A stretch of 64,000 nt of DNA from Phoebastria nigripes (Eukaryota > Chordata > Aves > Procellariiformes > Diomedeidae). Positions within the stretch are counted from its first letter, which is position 1. The number at the start of each line of letters is the position of its first letter. Position numbers and translations under genes: made by a program. The stretch spans positions 159,937 to 223,936 of the forward strand of contig JAYKAV010002973.1 of the NCBI GenBank assembly GCA_035582835.1, given 5' to 3'. Positions 11,731-25,129 of this stretch are shown piece after piece. The notes below the pieces were generated by a model. It worked only from the letters and a program-made list of their open reading frames with translations, was not told the DNA's origin and did no database searches.

Positions 11731-14700
11731 AGTGTAGAGAAATACAGATATGGTAGGACAGCAGAGGTCTTGAGAAATGGGAACGCAGGACATGGTGCAG
11801 AGAAGCTCAGGCATGGGGTGATAAGAGACGGGGCACAGGCTTGGCACTGGAGACACCAGAACTATAAACAATTCACCCATGGTCAGTTAAAGAAGTGCAG
11901 ACCTGGAGCTGGACAAAATTGGTTTTAGGGGTAACAAAGAGAAAAAGATATATCTAGCATATGTAAAGGGCACCATATGTAGTGAATTTGGATGTAACGT
12001 GGAGCTGCAGACCAATGAAGAAAGAGCAAGGGTGTAAAAGTGTGTTAGCAAACATGTCAAAATGACCCCAAATTGACACTTAGAGAGAGTAAGGGATAGA
12101 TATGATCCATCAATATGAACATCATAGTCCTCCCAATAAAGAACTCCAGAGGCTGACAACTCACTTTCAACCCCCTCGCCCCCAACACACACGCACTTAC
12201 CAGAATGAAACCACCAACGTCAGGGCACAGAGGAGCATCGGGAGAGTGAGCGTAACACTGGGAACAGGGGCTGAATCTGAGAAGTGTGTGCACAATGATT
12301 TTAACTGCATTCTTTCTTTTTTGGTAACAGTTAGATCTAGACTAATAATGATTAGACTTTTGATATTTCATTTATACTAACAGTGAATTCTTGTCTTTCC
12401 TTATATGTAAAGTGCTCTTACTGTTTGGCCTTCAGCAAGATTTTGAGTGCAGCAAGTTTAAATATCGTGTAATGACTTCACATTACTTGATAACCATTGT
12501 GCCATCAAGTCATTTTAGCAGTAAAACGTGCATCTTACTGTCACCAATTTTAAAGAATTTGTGTTGAGTTATTTTATGTGGTTAGGGAAAAAAAAAGTTA
12601 ACATAAGCCTGTAAAAATAGTTTAATCAATAATCACCTTCAAGCAATGTTTAACAAGAAGTTTTCTTCTGAGATCTACATAGTCACTACTTGAAATCAGA
12701 TAGTAAAAAGAAAAAAAAAAAAAAATCAGGCTGTTCAGTAGAACCAGTAAAACAAGGTTAATGGGATTAGTTGATGCATTCAATTCATAAAGAGCGAGGT
12801 TGGTATTGACACTGAAATATGTAGAGCTTAGGTTTTTAAAAAATCTTCTGTATTCAGTGCAATTAAGATCAGTGTCAATATGAATATTATATTAGATGCC
12901 ACAAGAGACAATAGAGCCACAAATATTGTTTGAGAGAAATTTTGAGGAAAATATATGTGGAAGGGAAAATGTTTGGATTAAATTAAATATGTTATGGCCC
13001 CAGACAATTTTGAATACTTCAGTGTGCCATTTACTAAATGATAGTAAAATAGTATTTTGTTATCTTTATTGCATTAAAATACTTTATAAACAGAGGTATT
13101 TCTTTTATAGAAATCTAAGAATATTGAAGAGTAGTTCACACGCTTCTTTTTATGTGTATTTTTTGATGTTGCAGAAACATTTGTCTATTGTGAACCAAAT
13201 GTTGTCCTCTGTTTCATGCAAAGCATCAAGAGTCACTATGAATACTCCAGAAAGTAGAATTAAGTTCCATTGTATAAGAATGAGCAGCATAAGCTGTAAA
13301 TATGATAAACCCACCTTCTCTAAAAATAATGGTTACATCCTAGGATGCAATTATTTACAACACGTGATTTATAAAGAAATATTAAAAAAAAAAAAAAAAG
13401 AAAAGAGAAAAAGTTTCTCAGTTCTTCTTAATCTTCAGTAAGTTATAAGCATCAGTTCCCTTAAACTTACTTCTGAAAAACAGAGAAAAGAACTTTAAAA
13501 CATAACAGTTGTTTATTTTTGATGTAAACAAAGCTACATAAAATATTCTTAAAATTTTACAACTCATGTTTCACTATGATGCCTAATTGATATTCAGATT
13601 TGTCAACCTTTTTCCTACACCCAGAGAATGCTTACATTAGTTAGCATGTGTTTTACTTTTCACTGAATAAGTCAACATGAGAAAAAGATTAGACTTATTA
13701 TATTTCAATGACAAAAAACAAACAAAAAAAAATCACAACACCATATCAATATATGATACCAACATCAAGATTAATGGGGATGAAAATTGTAGCAGAAATG
13801 TTAAAACTATAAATATGTACAGTCCAAATAGTAATTTATCTGATTTTCTTATTTTCACACAGATATGTTAATCTCCATGTCCAGGATGAATAGGAGAAGA
13901 AATAATAAGCTTAAGTGCAGCAATGGAGATTTTGATTGTACATTAGGAAAACTGGAATAGTTTCCCCAAGGATATTATGAGTCTCCAAAACTGAAAGCCT
14001 TTGAGGGCAGCCTAAAAATATACTTGATAGGCATTGAAAAGGTAAGTCTGATCATGCTATGAAGCAGAAATGGACACTCTACAGTTCTTTTCCAGCTGGA
14101 CTGTATAATGCTGTGTCATTTACCTTTGATCTGCCCTATGCTGGTCTGGGAATGCCAGTTTCATGGGACAGCTGCAGATCAGTCCATGAGAAATGCTGGG
14201 TTTCTTTGTCTGCTTGCTATTTAACGTCAGCCTTTTTTTGGAATAAACCCAAATTTTGGAAAGCTTCCCATGAAGTTCAAACCCTATTATTGAGTCAGAT
14301 TTAGTGCAGAGCTTGTCTGACACCTTCCAGGGCAGTGGCATCCCACAGTCTCATTACTTTTAGGCTTCAGAAACACTTCAGAAATCTTTCCAAGCCCACA
14401 GTTGCCTTGACATTAATTTCTCAGCAGTTACACAGCAAAGAGAGCTCTTGTTTCGATTTAAGAACTTCAGGGACAGTGTGACAGGAAAGCAAGAAGTTTA
14501 TGATTAACAAAAGATCATCTTAGCCACAAAAAAGACAAAGCAAAACAGATCAACAACAACAGCAAACCTTTGGTATTAGAGAAGCAGTCTGCAGAGTTAC
14601 ATTCTATTAAAAAACATCAAGATACAGGACAATGGCACTCCAAGTATAAATTTATCCTGCTTTTTGTCCTATGATTTAATGATGGCCTTCNGTCTAGAGT

Positions 14701-15885
14701 CTTGATTCTAGTAGCGATACATGGGTCACTTGAACTGCTACTTTGCTAAGAAAAGTATCATTTTTTTTTTTTTTTTAAAAGCTGTCATTCTTAATTTCAG
14801 TCAGAAACAATCAAATTTTCAAGATTCTTTTTCTAAAATCCAGCAATAAAGGTATTACAGAGTTGGTCAAAGTAAACATCAATAGTACTGTAGAGAGACT
14901 TTTTTTTTCCCAGATGCAAGGTGCCAGTGTGGTTGTTCAGATATAAGGGTCATTTTGTTCTTTTATTGTTGTTGTTTATTTGTATACTTCTTGGTATTAA
15001 TGTTTGCTTTGACATTTGAACAGTTCTGCCACATAACATTTTGATAGATATGCTAAAATGAAGATTACAAAGTGAAATCTCTGAGAAATCCACACAAAAA
15101 TAATTAGTTACGCTGAAGGCTTCACTTTGATTCACTTCACTTCGACAAAATAAATTGAAAGACTGTTATATAGATTATTTATATAGTTCTCAGACTTCAC
15201 AAGAGAGATGAAGAAGAGTGCAGAGAGTAAACCTTGATGCATGAAGTTCATACAGTTTACAGGTATGCTACTATCTGATCCCTATCTCTCTTTGCAGAGA
15301 TAAGATTTGTAAACTGATGATACTCTATTTCTGTATATATAGATACATGTAGACACAGAGATGTATAATGAGTCACATGCTTTTCTAAGAAAACAGTAAT
15401 ATAGCATCTTTTTAAGACTGATGATGAATGCTAATATCGTGTCTAATTACAGCAATATGCAACCTGAATCAAGATGGCATTTGTATACTTGGCTGTCCAA
15501 TTTATCTTATTAGTATGATGTACGTATTTTTATCCTGGGGGCACTAATGTAAACGTGTAAATAAATATAAGTGATGCTTAAATACAGTCTCCCATTCTAG
15601 AATACTATTTGTGAATTCAAAATGTTTAGCTCTACTAAAGAAGATATATAGCACATGCAGTGAATACTAGGGATAGAATACTGTTAAAAGCCCGTATCAG
15701 AGAGTGCAATGGCAAAAATTGTTTCTCTTTTCTTTAGTTTTGGGTTCTGGTGGTGGGATAAGGGAAGATACCATTCTGATCATGCACAGGAAAACAGAAT
15801 GAATTGTAAGGGATAAAGTGAAAAGCCTGATGGGTTTTCCACCATTATGGGATTTCCACCGATATACCACTTCAGTCATCATGAG
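11731..15885. other. Unassigned DNA
   Basis: No gene, RNA or known repeat is supported. The longest frame (12896-13441, + strand, 181 codons) is rich in Lys, Ile, Asn and Cys, ends in a poly-Lys run encoded by an A-run and has no recognisable motif, so it is treated as chance. A-runs at about 12711-12725 and 13385-13399 and a T-run at 14761-14776 are simple repeats. Confidence 0.6.
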
Positions 15886-16820
15886 CCGGGTGTTCAGAAG
15901 CCAATAAGGAAATCTACTTCACTAGAAGCAGTTATTGTCTTAGAGGATGTTATGACATGAAGGGTTATCCAGACTGCGGTATGTAAAGACCTCAACCGTG
16001 GGTTCACAGGATTCCATAATACACAAGGACATGGAGGCTTTATCTTCTAAAAGGGACCCAACCATCCCAAAAGTGGGAGGACAAACCAAACTGACCCCAG
16101 AAGTGGGCCCAGAGGGGGACCAGTAAAATAAGAGACAGTCTCACTTCAAAGATGATCCATGTCAGGGAGTTTGGAGTCAGCCAGGTGTGCCCTGAGAGGG
16201 TCCAAGATCTTGTAGAAAGTTTGTGCAGAGAGTTCAGCCTGTTTAGGAAAGGAAAAGTACGTGCAGCACAGGAAGTTCTCAGAGAGAGAAGCTCCATTTT
16301 GGATAAGTCCTTTTTATATGATAGATACATAAGAGGATGTAGAACATCACCACTTCGAACAGCCAACAGATGCTGTTAATTTCTATTTTTCACCTGGGGC
16401 AGCCAAGAGATGATGATGTTTTCTGTTCTTTCAGACCAATTTTTTTTTCCAGACTGTTTTCCTGTTCTTGCAGTTAGAACAGCCAATGGCAGTTACTTTC
16501 TAGGATGTTTTACCCTTTTTTACGACTATTTTTTCACCTTTTCAGATGGTAAGTTGTCATTACAGTTCCTGGATTTTGCAATTATCAATGGCATCTCAGG
16601 ATGTCTCTGGTTTCTAGGTACCCAGCTGCACTTCAAAGATGCCAGCTGCCCTTTTCAAGGATGCTTCTGGTTCCCAGCCCTACTTCCCAGGCTCACAGCT
16701 CCCAGGCTGGCTGGCAATTTCTCTGTCAGTATTTCAGCAGGCATTTTCTTCTGTTCAGTAATTTTCCCCTTCTAACCAGGTCGCCTTTCTGGCTGCTCAC
16801 CTCAGAGGGAGAGAGGGAAA
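15886..16820. repeat. GC-richer block with imperfect internal repeats, unassigned
   Basis: This block is less AT-rich than its flanks. From 16357 a GAACAGCCAA-type motif recurs three times (16357, about 16398 as GGGCAGCCAA, and 16477), each followed by related GATG/TTTT-rich sequence. Farther on, GGATGTCTCTGGTTTCTAG (about 16597) and GGATGCTTCTGGTTCCCAG (about 16659) form another imperfect pair. Frames on both strands (16152-16379 +, 16040-16366 -) are open but carry no domain I recognise. It could be a decayed mobile element or a diverged minisatellite. Confidence 0.4.
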
Positions 16821-19800
16821 GGAGGTGTAATTTCAAGATCCACATTATCTGTCTTACCTGTATTATAGAACTATCCTACCCCTTTCTATAAGTGTCTCAA
16901 TCCAGACAGCATTTATGACTCATGACTCTGGGAAGAATGCATAAAAAATACTTGCCAAAATAAACAAGGCTGAACCTGGACTTTATGCATTATTGTTTCA
17001 TTATGTTTGAATGCCCTTACAGGTATGGAAAGGCTTGAAATTTCAGCCCAACTGTAATTCATTATTCAGTAGTTAAGCATATTAAAATTGTATAGTAATG
17101 AAAAAAAAAAAAAAGGTTTTTTTTTCTTTTTGTTATCTCAGGCTTGCTCCTGAGGCAAGAAAAATAACAATAAGGGAAGACAAGGGTTGGGTTGTGCACG
17201 GCATAATACAAGGCCTTGTGCATATAACTGTAGAGTAAAAAAATGTGAATGGGAGAGTGCAGCAGAACCCAGGTTTTGCATTACTGAAAGTGGTCCTGTA
17301 AAGTTGCCAATAACTTCCCGCCAAATAGGAGGAATATGGTAAGGTAAAGAGTATAGTTAAGCACACCATTAGTATGCTAACAAAGACAATTAGATTCTCA
17401 GTGATGTACTTATGCTAAATATATGTTGATATTCTATTTTCTGTAAACTCTGAGTCAAAGGCCTTTCCAGAACACTTTTGCTTAAGGATGTGTTTACATC
17501 TGAAATCTGCAATGTCTTTTCCTCAAATGGAAATGCCGGGCTGTTAAATTGTGCAAGTAAAGTTAAAAAGACTGCATGGCCACTGTCTGTCTTCTGAAAA
17601 GGGAAGATGACAAAAGGGAATATTTAATGATTAACAGTGCAGGTGTGTTCTTTAAGAGAAAAAAAAAAAAAAAAAATCTGTGTTTTTCTCTTTTGACTCA
17701 TACACCATCACCAAGTCCTATGACTGGTAGCTGTAGTAATCTTCTTTAAAAGACAAAACTATAACGAGAAGAAATTCAAATGATTATCACTGGTGTGTGG
17801 AGGGAGTTACGCCTTTTGCTCTCTGGAGAATGTTAGATGGTACCATTGATGGTATCTGCTCAAAAAGAAGTAACGATGTCTAGCCAGTAATGTAGTGTTG
17901 CAGTCAAATTACTGCTATTAGGGTTTTTTTCAGCCAATATTACATGTGCATAATTGTTTCTAGTCGCATGCTAATTAGTGGGTGGGACAAAAGGTGAATA
18001 TATTTGACAAATTCCCAAATTGTCTGACAAACTTTGTTACACCTGAACTGCTAAGATGAATTAGTAAGATGTGTGTTATTCTCCTGTTTAATACACAGCT
18101 CACCTATCATGCACCAGTGTTTGGAGTTTCACTACAAGCTTATTTGTATCACTGATTCTCCAAGGATTAGAGGATATCTTTTTGGCAGCAATATTATTTA
18201 TATCAATGTTCTCTGAAGGTTAATTATTTCTGGATATGGCAATGATATCATAATTCATTCTGGGCCTGGTTCCACTGCTTTTCTTCCCACAGAGCTGAAG
18301 CCTGAGAGAAGCCCCAATAAATCAGTGAAGTCACTCGTAAATAACATAGTATTCACCTTGAATGAGAATGGAAAAATCAAGTCCTCTGCTGTCAAAATCC
18401 CTTATGACTTTTGTGATTTCACCCTTACATTTTGCCTACTTGTTTAATAGTGGCATTTTCTATTGAATATTCTACCAAAACATTCATAGCACAGTCAAAT
18501 GTGATTCTTCATGAATGCTACAAATGAGAAATACTAAAGCTACTTTTTGCCTTTCTTATCAGAAAGAGCAATTTCAGCAGTACAAAGGAAGGCATTGTGA
18601 AGCATGTTGTTTTCAGTCCCTTTGAAATGCTTGCATCTTATTCTGAGTCTCTTCAAGAAAATCACATGTCAAAAAAGCAAGGAAAAGGCAACAACTGGCT
18701 ATTGTGTTCCTGTTAACATAGCATAAGCCTTAAGTAGAAGTGAAAAGGGCACAGACAGTTCTGGATGGAAGCAGAGAAGATGAACAGCAGAAACTTTGCA
18801 AGAAGAAGTGACTATTAAGTTTTGTGGTTTTGTTTTTGGGTTTTTTTTTTTAATTTTATTTTTAAAAGCTAAATATTTCATATTTATTTTCGCATTCTTT
18901 TAGATTTAACTGAAAAAAATAATTTGCTGTCTTAGTGGTATTATTATATCCTGCAAATCTAACCCATTTTCAGGAAGCACTGGGCAACAAGAATCATTTT
19001 TGGGTCTTAACACATCTACTGAAGCCTGTCAGCTGGAAGCTCAGGTTAGAATTTTAGGCTTCACTAATTATTTTTATAGTAATAATTTCACATTTTGAAA
19101 AAGAGAGTCTGTGTACAGAACAGGAAATAATATGTTAGGAAAGTGATTTGCAATGTGAATTCAAAGACAGAAAAGTATCTATTATGTACATATTTTGAAT
19201 AACTTTTTATATAGATGTGTATATATGCATAAATATCTATTCTTGAATACATACCTAAATAATGATAAAATTCCCATTTCCATGCTTTGACAGTAGTCTC
19301 TTAATTTAATTGTTTATATGCTGATTTAAATTTCCAGCGGGCATCTTTATTATATCATTGTTATTATCCATATCCGTTAAACCTCATCAGAGTCTGGCGC
19401 TAATGGTTAGCATAGTCCTAGTTTTCTCTAGTAAGTTTTCCTCTAAATCAGTATGCAGAATCAACTGAGTGGTAAGGCTTCACCATCTCATGAAGCTCTA
19501 GTGATTTCAGTTTCATTTAATCATTAGTAGGGCAGATAGACAGCGAAGGTATTTATTTCATTTCCAGTCTTTTCAGTTTAACAGAACTCTTTCGTGTATG
19601 TTTCTATTTGAACTAGCTGTTTCTTACCAAAGAGTCTTTTTCATAGCTGAAGAACTTCCATGCTCAGAAATAACAATCATGAGAGAAAGCATTATCCCCT
19701 GTGATCCACTTACAAGCTCTTTCTCCCAATTTCTCAGGTAAGTTCAGCTATTTTTAACAAGAAGCATAATGCTTAGTGTCTGTACTGGTATCATAAAGTT

Positions 19801-22800
19801 AGCAGATAAACTGGGGGCTGAAAATTTAAGCAGAAGATCTCTGTGAAATTACATCCCCATAGTACTTCGACAACAGAAGAAAGCAGAAAGATCCTTCCTT
19901 TTCTGGAAATTCTGCCTTTCTGGATCCTGGATAAATAAGATATGCATATGAGAAATTCTATTTCTGTTCTCCTTCCAAACTTTCATTGACGTATGAGAAT
20001 GGAGAGCTACCTCTAAACCTCAGGACATAGGATTTATATGAACAGTAAGTGCTAAGAATCCGAACTGAGTGAAAGGAACTCTTCTGTCTTAGAAGTGACA
20101 TATTCTCATCAAATGGCACATTTGCTTCAGATACAGCCACATCCATTGTGATAGCAACCAAAACAAACAGGCAAAAGTCCTACAGGTAGTACCAAAAGAA
20201 GAACAAGCATAACTTTGTCAGTAAGTTAAAGAGCTTGAAATAAAATCCTAAGTCAGAGTCTCACTTTAAGACTGGACAGTCCATTACTTGAAACAAAGAA
20301 ACCTTTTTTACTATAGAGACCACCAGAACTTGAAAAAAAATATGAACTTTAAATTTAAATGTCAAATTCAAATGCCTATAGTGTAGACATTGACAAGTGG
20401 AAAATCATCCTATGTGCCTACCACAGTCAATGGAAAGCAGCAGACATTTCTACGACAAACATGACTTCTGTTAGCAACTTAATTGTTATTTCAGCATTGA
20501 TGTCAGGTACCGTTTGAGATCCCCTAGGATATTTTTTACATCCACACAGGGTTTGCAGGTAAAAAACCAGGACAAATTACTTTCTAAACTGGCAGCTAAA
20601 GCTCAGGTGGGATATCATAGAGTGCATTTAATGTCATTAGACACCTATGCAGAAGTAACTGAATTATCTTGAGGTGTCTATGTGAGGATGAGATTAACTA
20701 AATCTTACAATAACAGTTCTTAGGGACTGTAAAGGGTGTCTGTGCTGATTAGCTCAAGTAAAGCTGTTTGCCATATAGGTGTCTATATCTGATTGGTAAA
20801 TTACATCCTGGTTTACTCTGAAGGGAGAAAATATTGAATACATAAAATGTAGAAGTAACTGAGAGAATGAAACGTACAAATCTGAGGGTGGAATAGGTCT
20901 GAGAGTTACATTTTAGGTGTCTATAGGTTTGTTAGGTATCTAAGCTTTCTATATAGTTGATGAATATCTAGTTAATGAAGTAAGTGGAGTCCAGACAGTC
21001 AAATGAATTATTTAGTTCACTTTGAAGTACACACCTAAAACATTACTCAGTTCCCTAAATATCTGCACCTAGAGCTGTTTAAGTGTCATTCTAGACATCT
21101 GGATGGGTCTGACATACAATACAGGTCTTACAGAAGACTCTCATGCTTCTGGAGCCGGAGTTGAAGGCCAGAAGGTATATCCCTCCTGTCTAAATTCTAA
21201 CACTAAATGCTTACATTTACATAATTAAATTCTACCTACAGCTGACCATAGTGGTAGGTATAGAATTCCGTAAGGGGCAGACTGTTACTCCAAGGTAGTT
21301 GTAATTCACCACTTAATTCTTTGCAAATTTAACTCATTTATGTCTACATGGCACTACAAGAATGGGATGAAACATTATGAAGCCCTGTAGAATACATTCA
21401 CATGAGTTGAATAGCATGCTAAATTGGTGTCTGTAATTGTAACTTTTATGTTGGTGTCTGTACATATACAAGTAATTAATTGTTAAAGAAGGTGTTGGCT
21501 GATAAATCTCAAAAATATACAACTTAATTCCTCAGTTAGCAAAGCCCAAAATACGTGCTCTAAAGATGTATCTAAAGATATCAGCTGTTGACAACAATTG
21601 GCATTAGCATGACTGTTTGTGATGAAATACTGTTTTTATCCTTCACATGTGCCCTCTATATTACTTTCATCTTCTCAAACATTTTCACAATATATATGCA
21701 GCCTAGCTTCTAAATTTCTTTCACATTTAATAGCTAAGGCTTTCAGAAATATGGTGACATCAGAAGATAAAACTAATGATGTTAAAGGCTTCAAAGTTTC
21801 ATTAAAACTTTAATTACAAATTGATTACTTGATTAATAATAATAATACCANGCTAAACTTGTTCTTGAGCTGGACTAAATAAAAAGGTTGAAAAACATCC
21901 TTCTGATGTTCTTGAAGGCCAGGTTCTTTGCACCTGTCTTTTTTGCAGTGGATAGCTTTTCTTGCCTTCCTGAATTGAACAAACTGCTGCTCCTGGACTA
22001 GCTTTATCACACGTTCTCCTTGCCTGTTTNGTCTGGAAATTACTTTAAGCTGTGCATGCACTTAATGAAGAATCAATATCCCTATCTCTTCAGTAATTTT
22101 ATCCTTTTAGGCAAAGACTATAAAATTGTAGGCATCAATCCTCCCTGCTTTCCAGNCACTCACTTTTCATACACTAAATTATAAGCAACTAAATAAAACA
22201 TTTTCACCTTTCACACAGACAATAAAACAAAGTTTTAAAGTAAAAGCACTGCGAATAATTGATTAATATGAATACTCTTGATTTAAATGCAGTTTATATC
22301 TTTTGGTCTGATTACTTTGGTTGTAAACAAACTAAAACATGCAAAATGGTTAATTACTTTTTATCTACAGACTTACTGGTGACCCAGCAGGTGAATTTCA
22401 TGCAAGAATTATAAATTGCATAGATAGCTAACATGATTCTAGTAGAATCAACTAGTTTTTGTGGGCATAGAAGGTACAGGTTTTTGTTATTTTTATTTAG
22501 CTTTATTTATTTTATTTGGTTTTATTTGTGTTGGGGGGGGTGTTGGTTTTTNTTTTTAATATACGCATGACAAAACTGGCAGGGCTTTTTGCTGGCTTAT
22601 AATTAAAATGCTCAAAGTAGTCTGAAACTTAAGATCTTATAAACACTCCTTGAACACAATTTCTGTTAATTTCAGTGGTTTACTGATTCTTGGAGTGTCT
22701 CTTGACAACTATTAGTGAAGTAGAGGAAGAGTGTTACTTATTTTCATTTGATGATTATCTTAGCTGACACACCTTGTCTTCTCAGGCATGGCCAGGAGTT

Positions 22801-24608
22801 AAAGGAAACAGGACAAAATGCACTTTTTCTCATTAGGCTAATCTTTGTCTGTGCTGGGTTTAAAGCTTCTTAAATAATTGTATTAGGGATTTTGGCACAG
22901 AATGGATATCTCAAGAAAAATACTCTACTGCAAGGGTTGGAGGTGAAAAAACTGTTGAGATGTTAATTGAAAGTGTATAGAGCACAATTTTACAATGGCA
23001 TGCTTACAAATTATGTCAACCTCATATCAGCTATTATCATCTTGATTTCTCTGACTTTGTGAAAGACATTAGGCAGACTAAATAATGTGGTTAAAACCCA
23101 AAAGAGAGTCAGCTTTGCCACATCCATCACCATGCAGTGTGTCTGATGAAATCAGTCGGTCTGNCTGCTGCAGGACCTTAGGAGATCTGCCAACAAATAG
23201 GAACACAAAGACAAATAGTACAATAAATAAAAAGAAATGCATGTTTGTGACTTCAGGAGCCGTAGCTGGTATTATGAAGTAGAGCAATCTTGTCTGATAG
23301 CACGCATATCTGTTTAAAGAAAGAGAGTATAAACAACCATATAAAATCGCCGAATGTTTTAAAATAGGGGGGAAAAACTGTCCAAAGTACTGTTTACTAG
23401 AAGAAAATGTTTGTAAGGCTGATTACAGCCTGTTGTAACATAGCTAATTTTTGTGACCATGTTTTTAACTTAAGTCAGTTGCATCCACAGTACAGCTTCT
23501 TTGCACAGTATACATCTTTCATATTTTTCACTTTCCTACTGAAAAAAATTCACCTTCAGATATCAAATAACTATAGACGGAGAACAGACTCTCATCCAGA
23601 GGTGATGTTAGGTTTGTTAAATTGAAAAGGTTCTGTCTGGGATGCCATATATTCACAAAACTCTTCAGTGAGAGTGGGATTAATTTTACCTCTCTTTACA
23701 TGTCTGAACTTGAACTGGTTGCCCAAAGTAGCCNTAGTAGATAAGGTAAGTCTAGTTATGAAGTCACTGAGTCTGAACAAATGTAATCATCACCTTTAGG
23801 AGGTGATGAATTGCACTGTGAACTTTACTAGCTATATTAACAGACTCTGCTCACTACAGAGCAATTGTAGTGGCCAGTCAGAGATACATCACCACATCAT
23901 AGCTAGTTAGGACCTATTTAGGTACAATTTCTGATGTATGTCTTCTCTACTAGATGTCTTGTCTTGATGGTGTATAGCTTTTAGGAAATCATTTTTCAGA
24001 TTGTACACAAGCTTAGCCTGGGCCTTTCCTGCTATGTTGTTTGTGCAGTTATCAACCATATGTCACTAAATTATGCATTTTTACTTTCAGAGCAAACTGG
24101 TCATGATGTCAAAAGCATGCAGATGCACTGATGAGAAGTACTGTTATAAAAACTGCAAGGAAAAAAGCAAGTTTCTAAAAAGTAATTATGTCAGAATTCC
24201 AAGATAATGTTAATATCTCACTGTTTTTCATACCAAAGTCAGGAAAGAAGACTGCTAACCCATACTTTATGTAATCTACATGGACGGAAACAGACGTGCA
24301 TGCTTGTCCTATTTACACTTCTGGTTGGATGGATATGAGAGATCTTTCCCTGTGCAGGTATGTTCCCATCTTGAGTGTTATAGCCAGCGTCTAAACACCT
24401 CTGTATAGACAGACAAACCTTTTGTACTGGTGAAGTCTTTAATTACAGAATTGAATAGTTTGGACCATGAATTTATATATCATTCTAACTACAGAATGAT
24501 ATAAGCTGTAGTAAACTTTGAGGACATGGACAGTCAGATAAACCTAGTAATTTAATCTATAGTTATTGCTCTAGAAAAGGTTCAACTGAAATTGCTCTTC
24601 AGGGAACA

Positions 24609-24640
<32 letters not shown>

Positions 24641-25129
24641 CTGATGTGTACATAGAAGCAGCACTGTCTAAACTTTCGTCATGGCCATTTGATTGAAAAT
24701 AGAATAAGTCCTCCAGAACCTACCATCCTCCATCAGATACATACTTAGAATTTTCTAAAGATTAAGGAAAAGGGAGAACTGCTTCATTTTACCTCTTTAT
24801 TTAACTGGGCAAGACAAGTGCTTGGACTTGCTCTCAGCACTCAGCAGCCTCAGTCTCACAATGAATTATTCTAAATCTGTTCCTGGAGCATAGTCATTCT
24901 TTTGATTCATACATTTGAGTTGTCCAACTGACCCAGTTCAGTAGTACCAGGACAACTTCTACCAAGACAAGAAGTGACAGGTGTCCCACCTCCAGTTTTC
25001 TGCAGAAGCATCAATATACCTACGCATCCATAAATGTATAGGTATAGAATGAATTAAAAAAAAAAAAAAGAGCTAATGGAATGAATAATTAAAGTTTAAA
25101 TGTTAATAGAAAATAATTAAACAAAAGTT
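16821..25129. other. Unassigned AT-rich DNA with homopolymer runs
   Basis: No gene or RNA gene is supported. Simple repeats include A-runs at 17101-17114 and 17660-17677, a G-run at 22533-22540 and the 28-T run listed separately. A cluster of TAGGTGTCTA-like motifs at 20.6-21.1 kb is described under findings. Frames of 60-80 codons occur on both strands as expected by chance. Confidence 0.6.
24613..24640. repeat. Homopolymer T run (28 bases)
   Basis: An uninterrupted run of T after GGGAACAGCTC. It could be the reverse complement of a retroposed poly(A) tail, but no matching body is recognised next to it. Its length may be unreliable in a draft assembly. Confidence 0.9.

Noticed and set aside
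12896..13441. 181-codon + strand open frame
   Set aside because: Its composition follows the AT-rich DNA, it ends in a poly-Lys run from a homopolymer, and no motif or splice context is visible. Treated as chance.
16040..16379. Opposed frames on both strands (108 and 75 codons)
   Set aside because: Both are open because the block is GC-richer; no catalytic or structural motif recognised.
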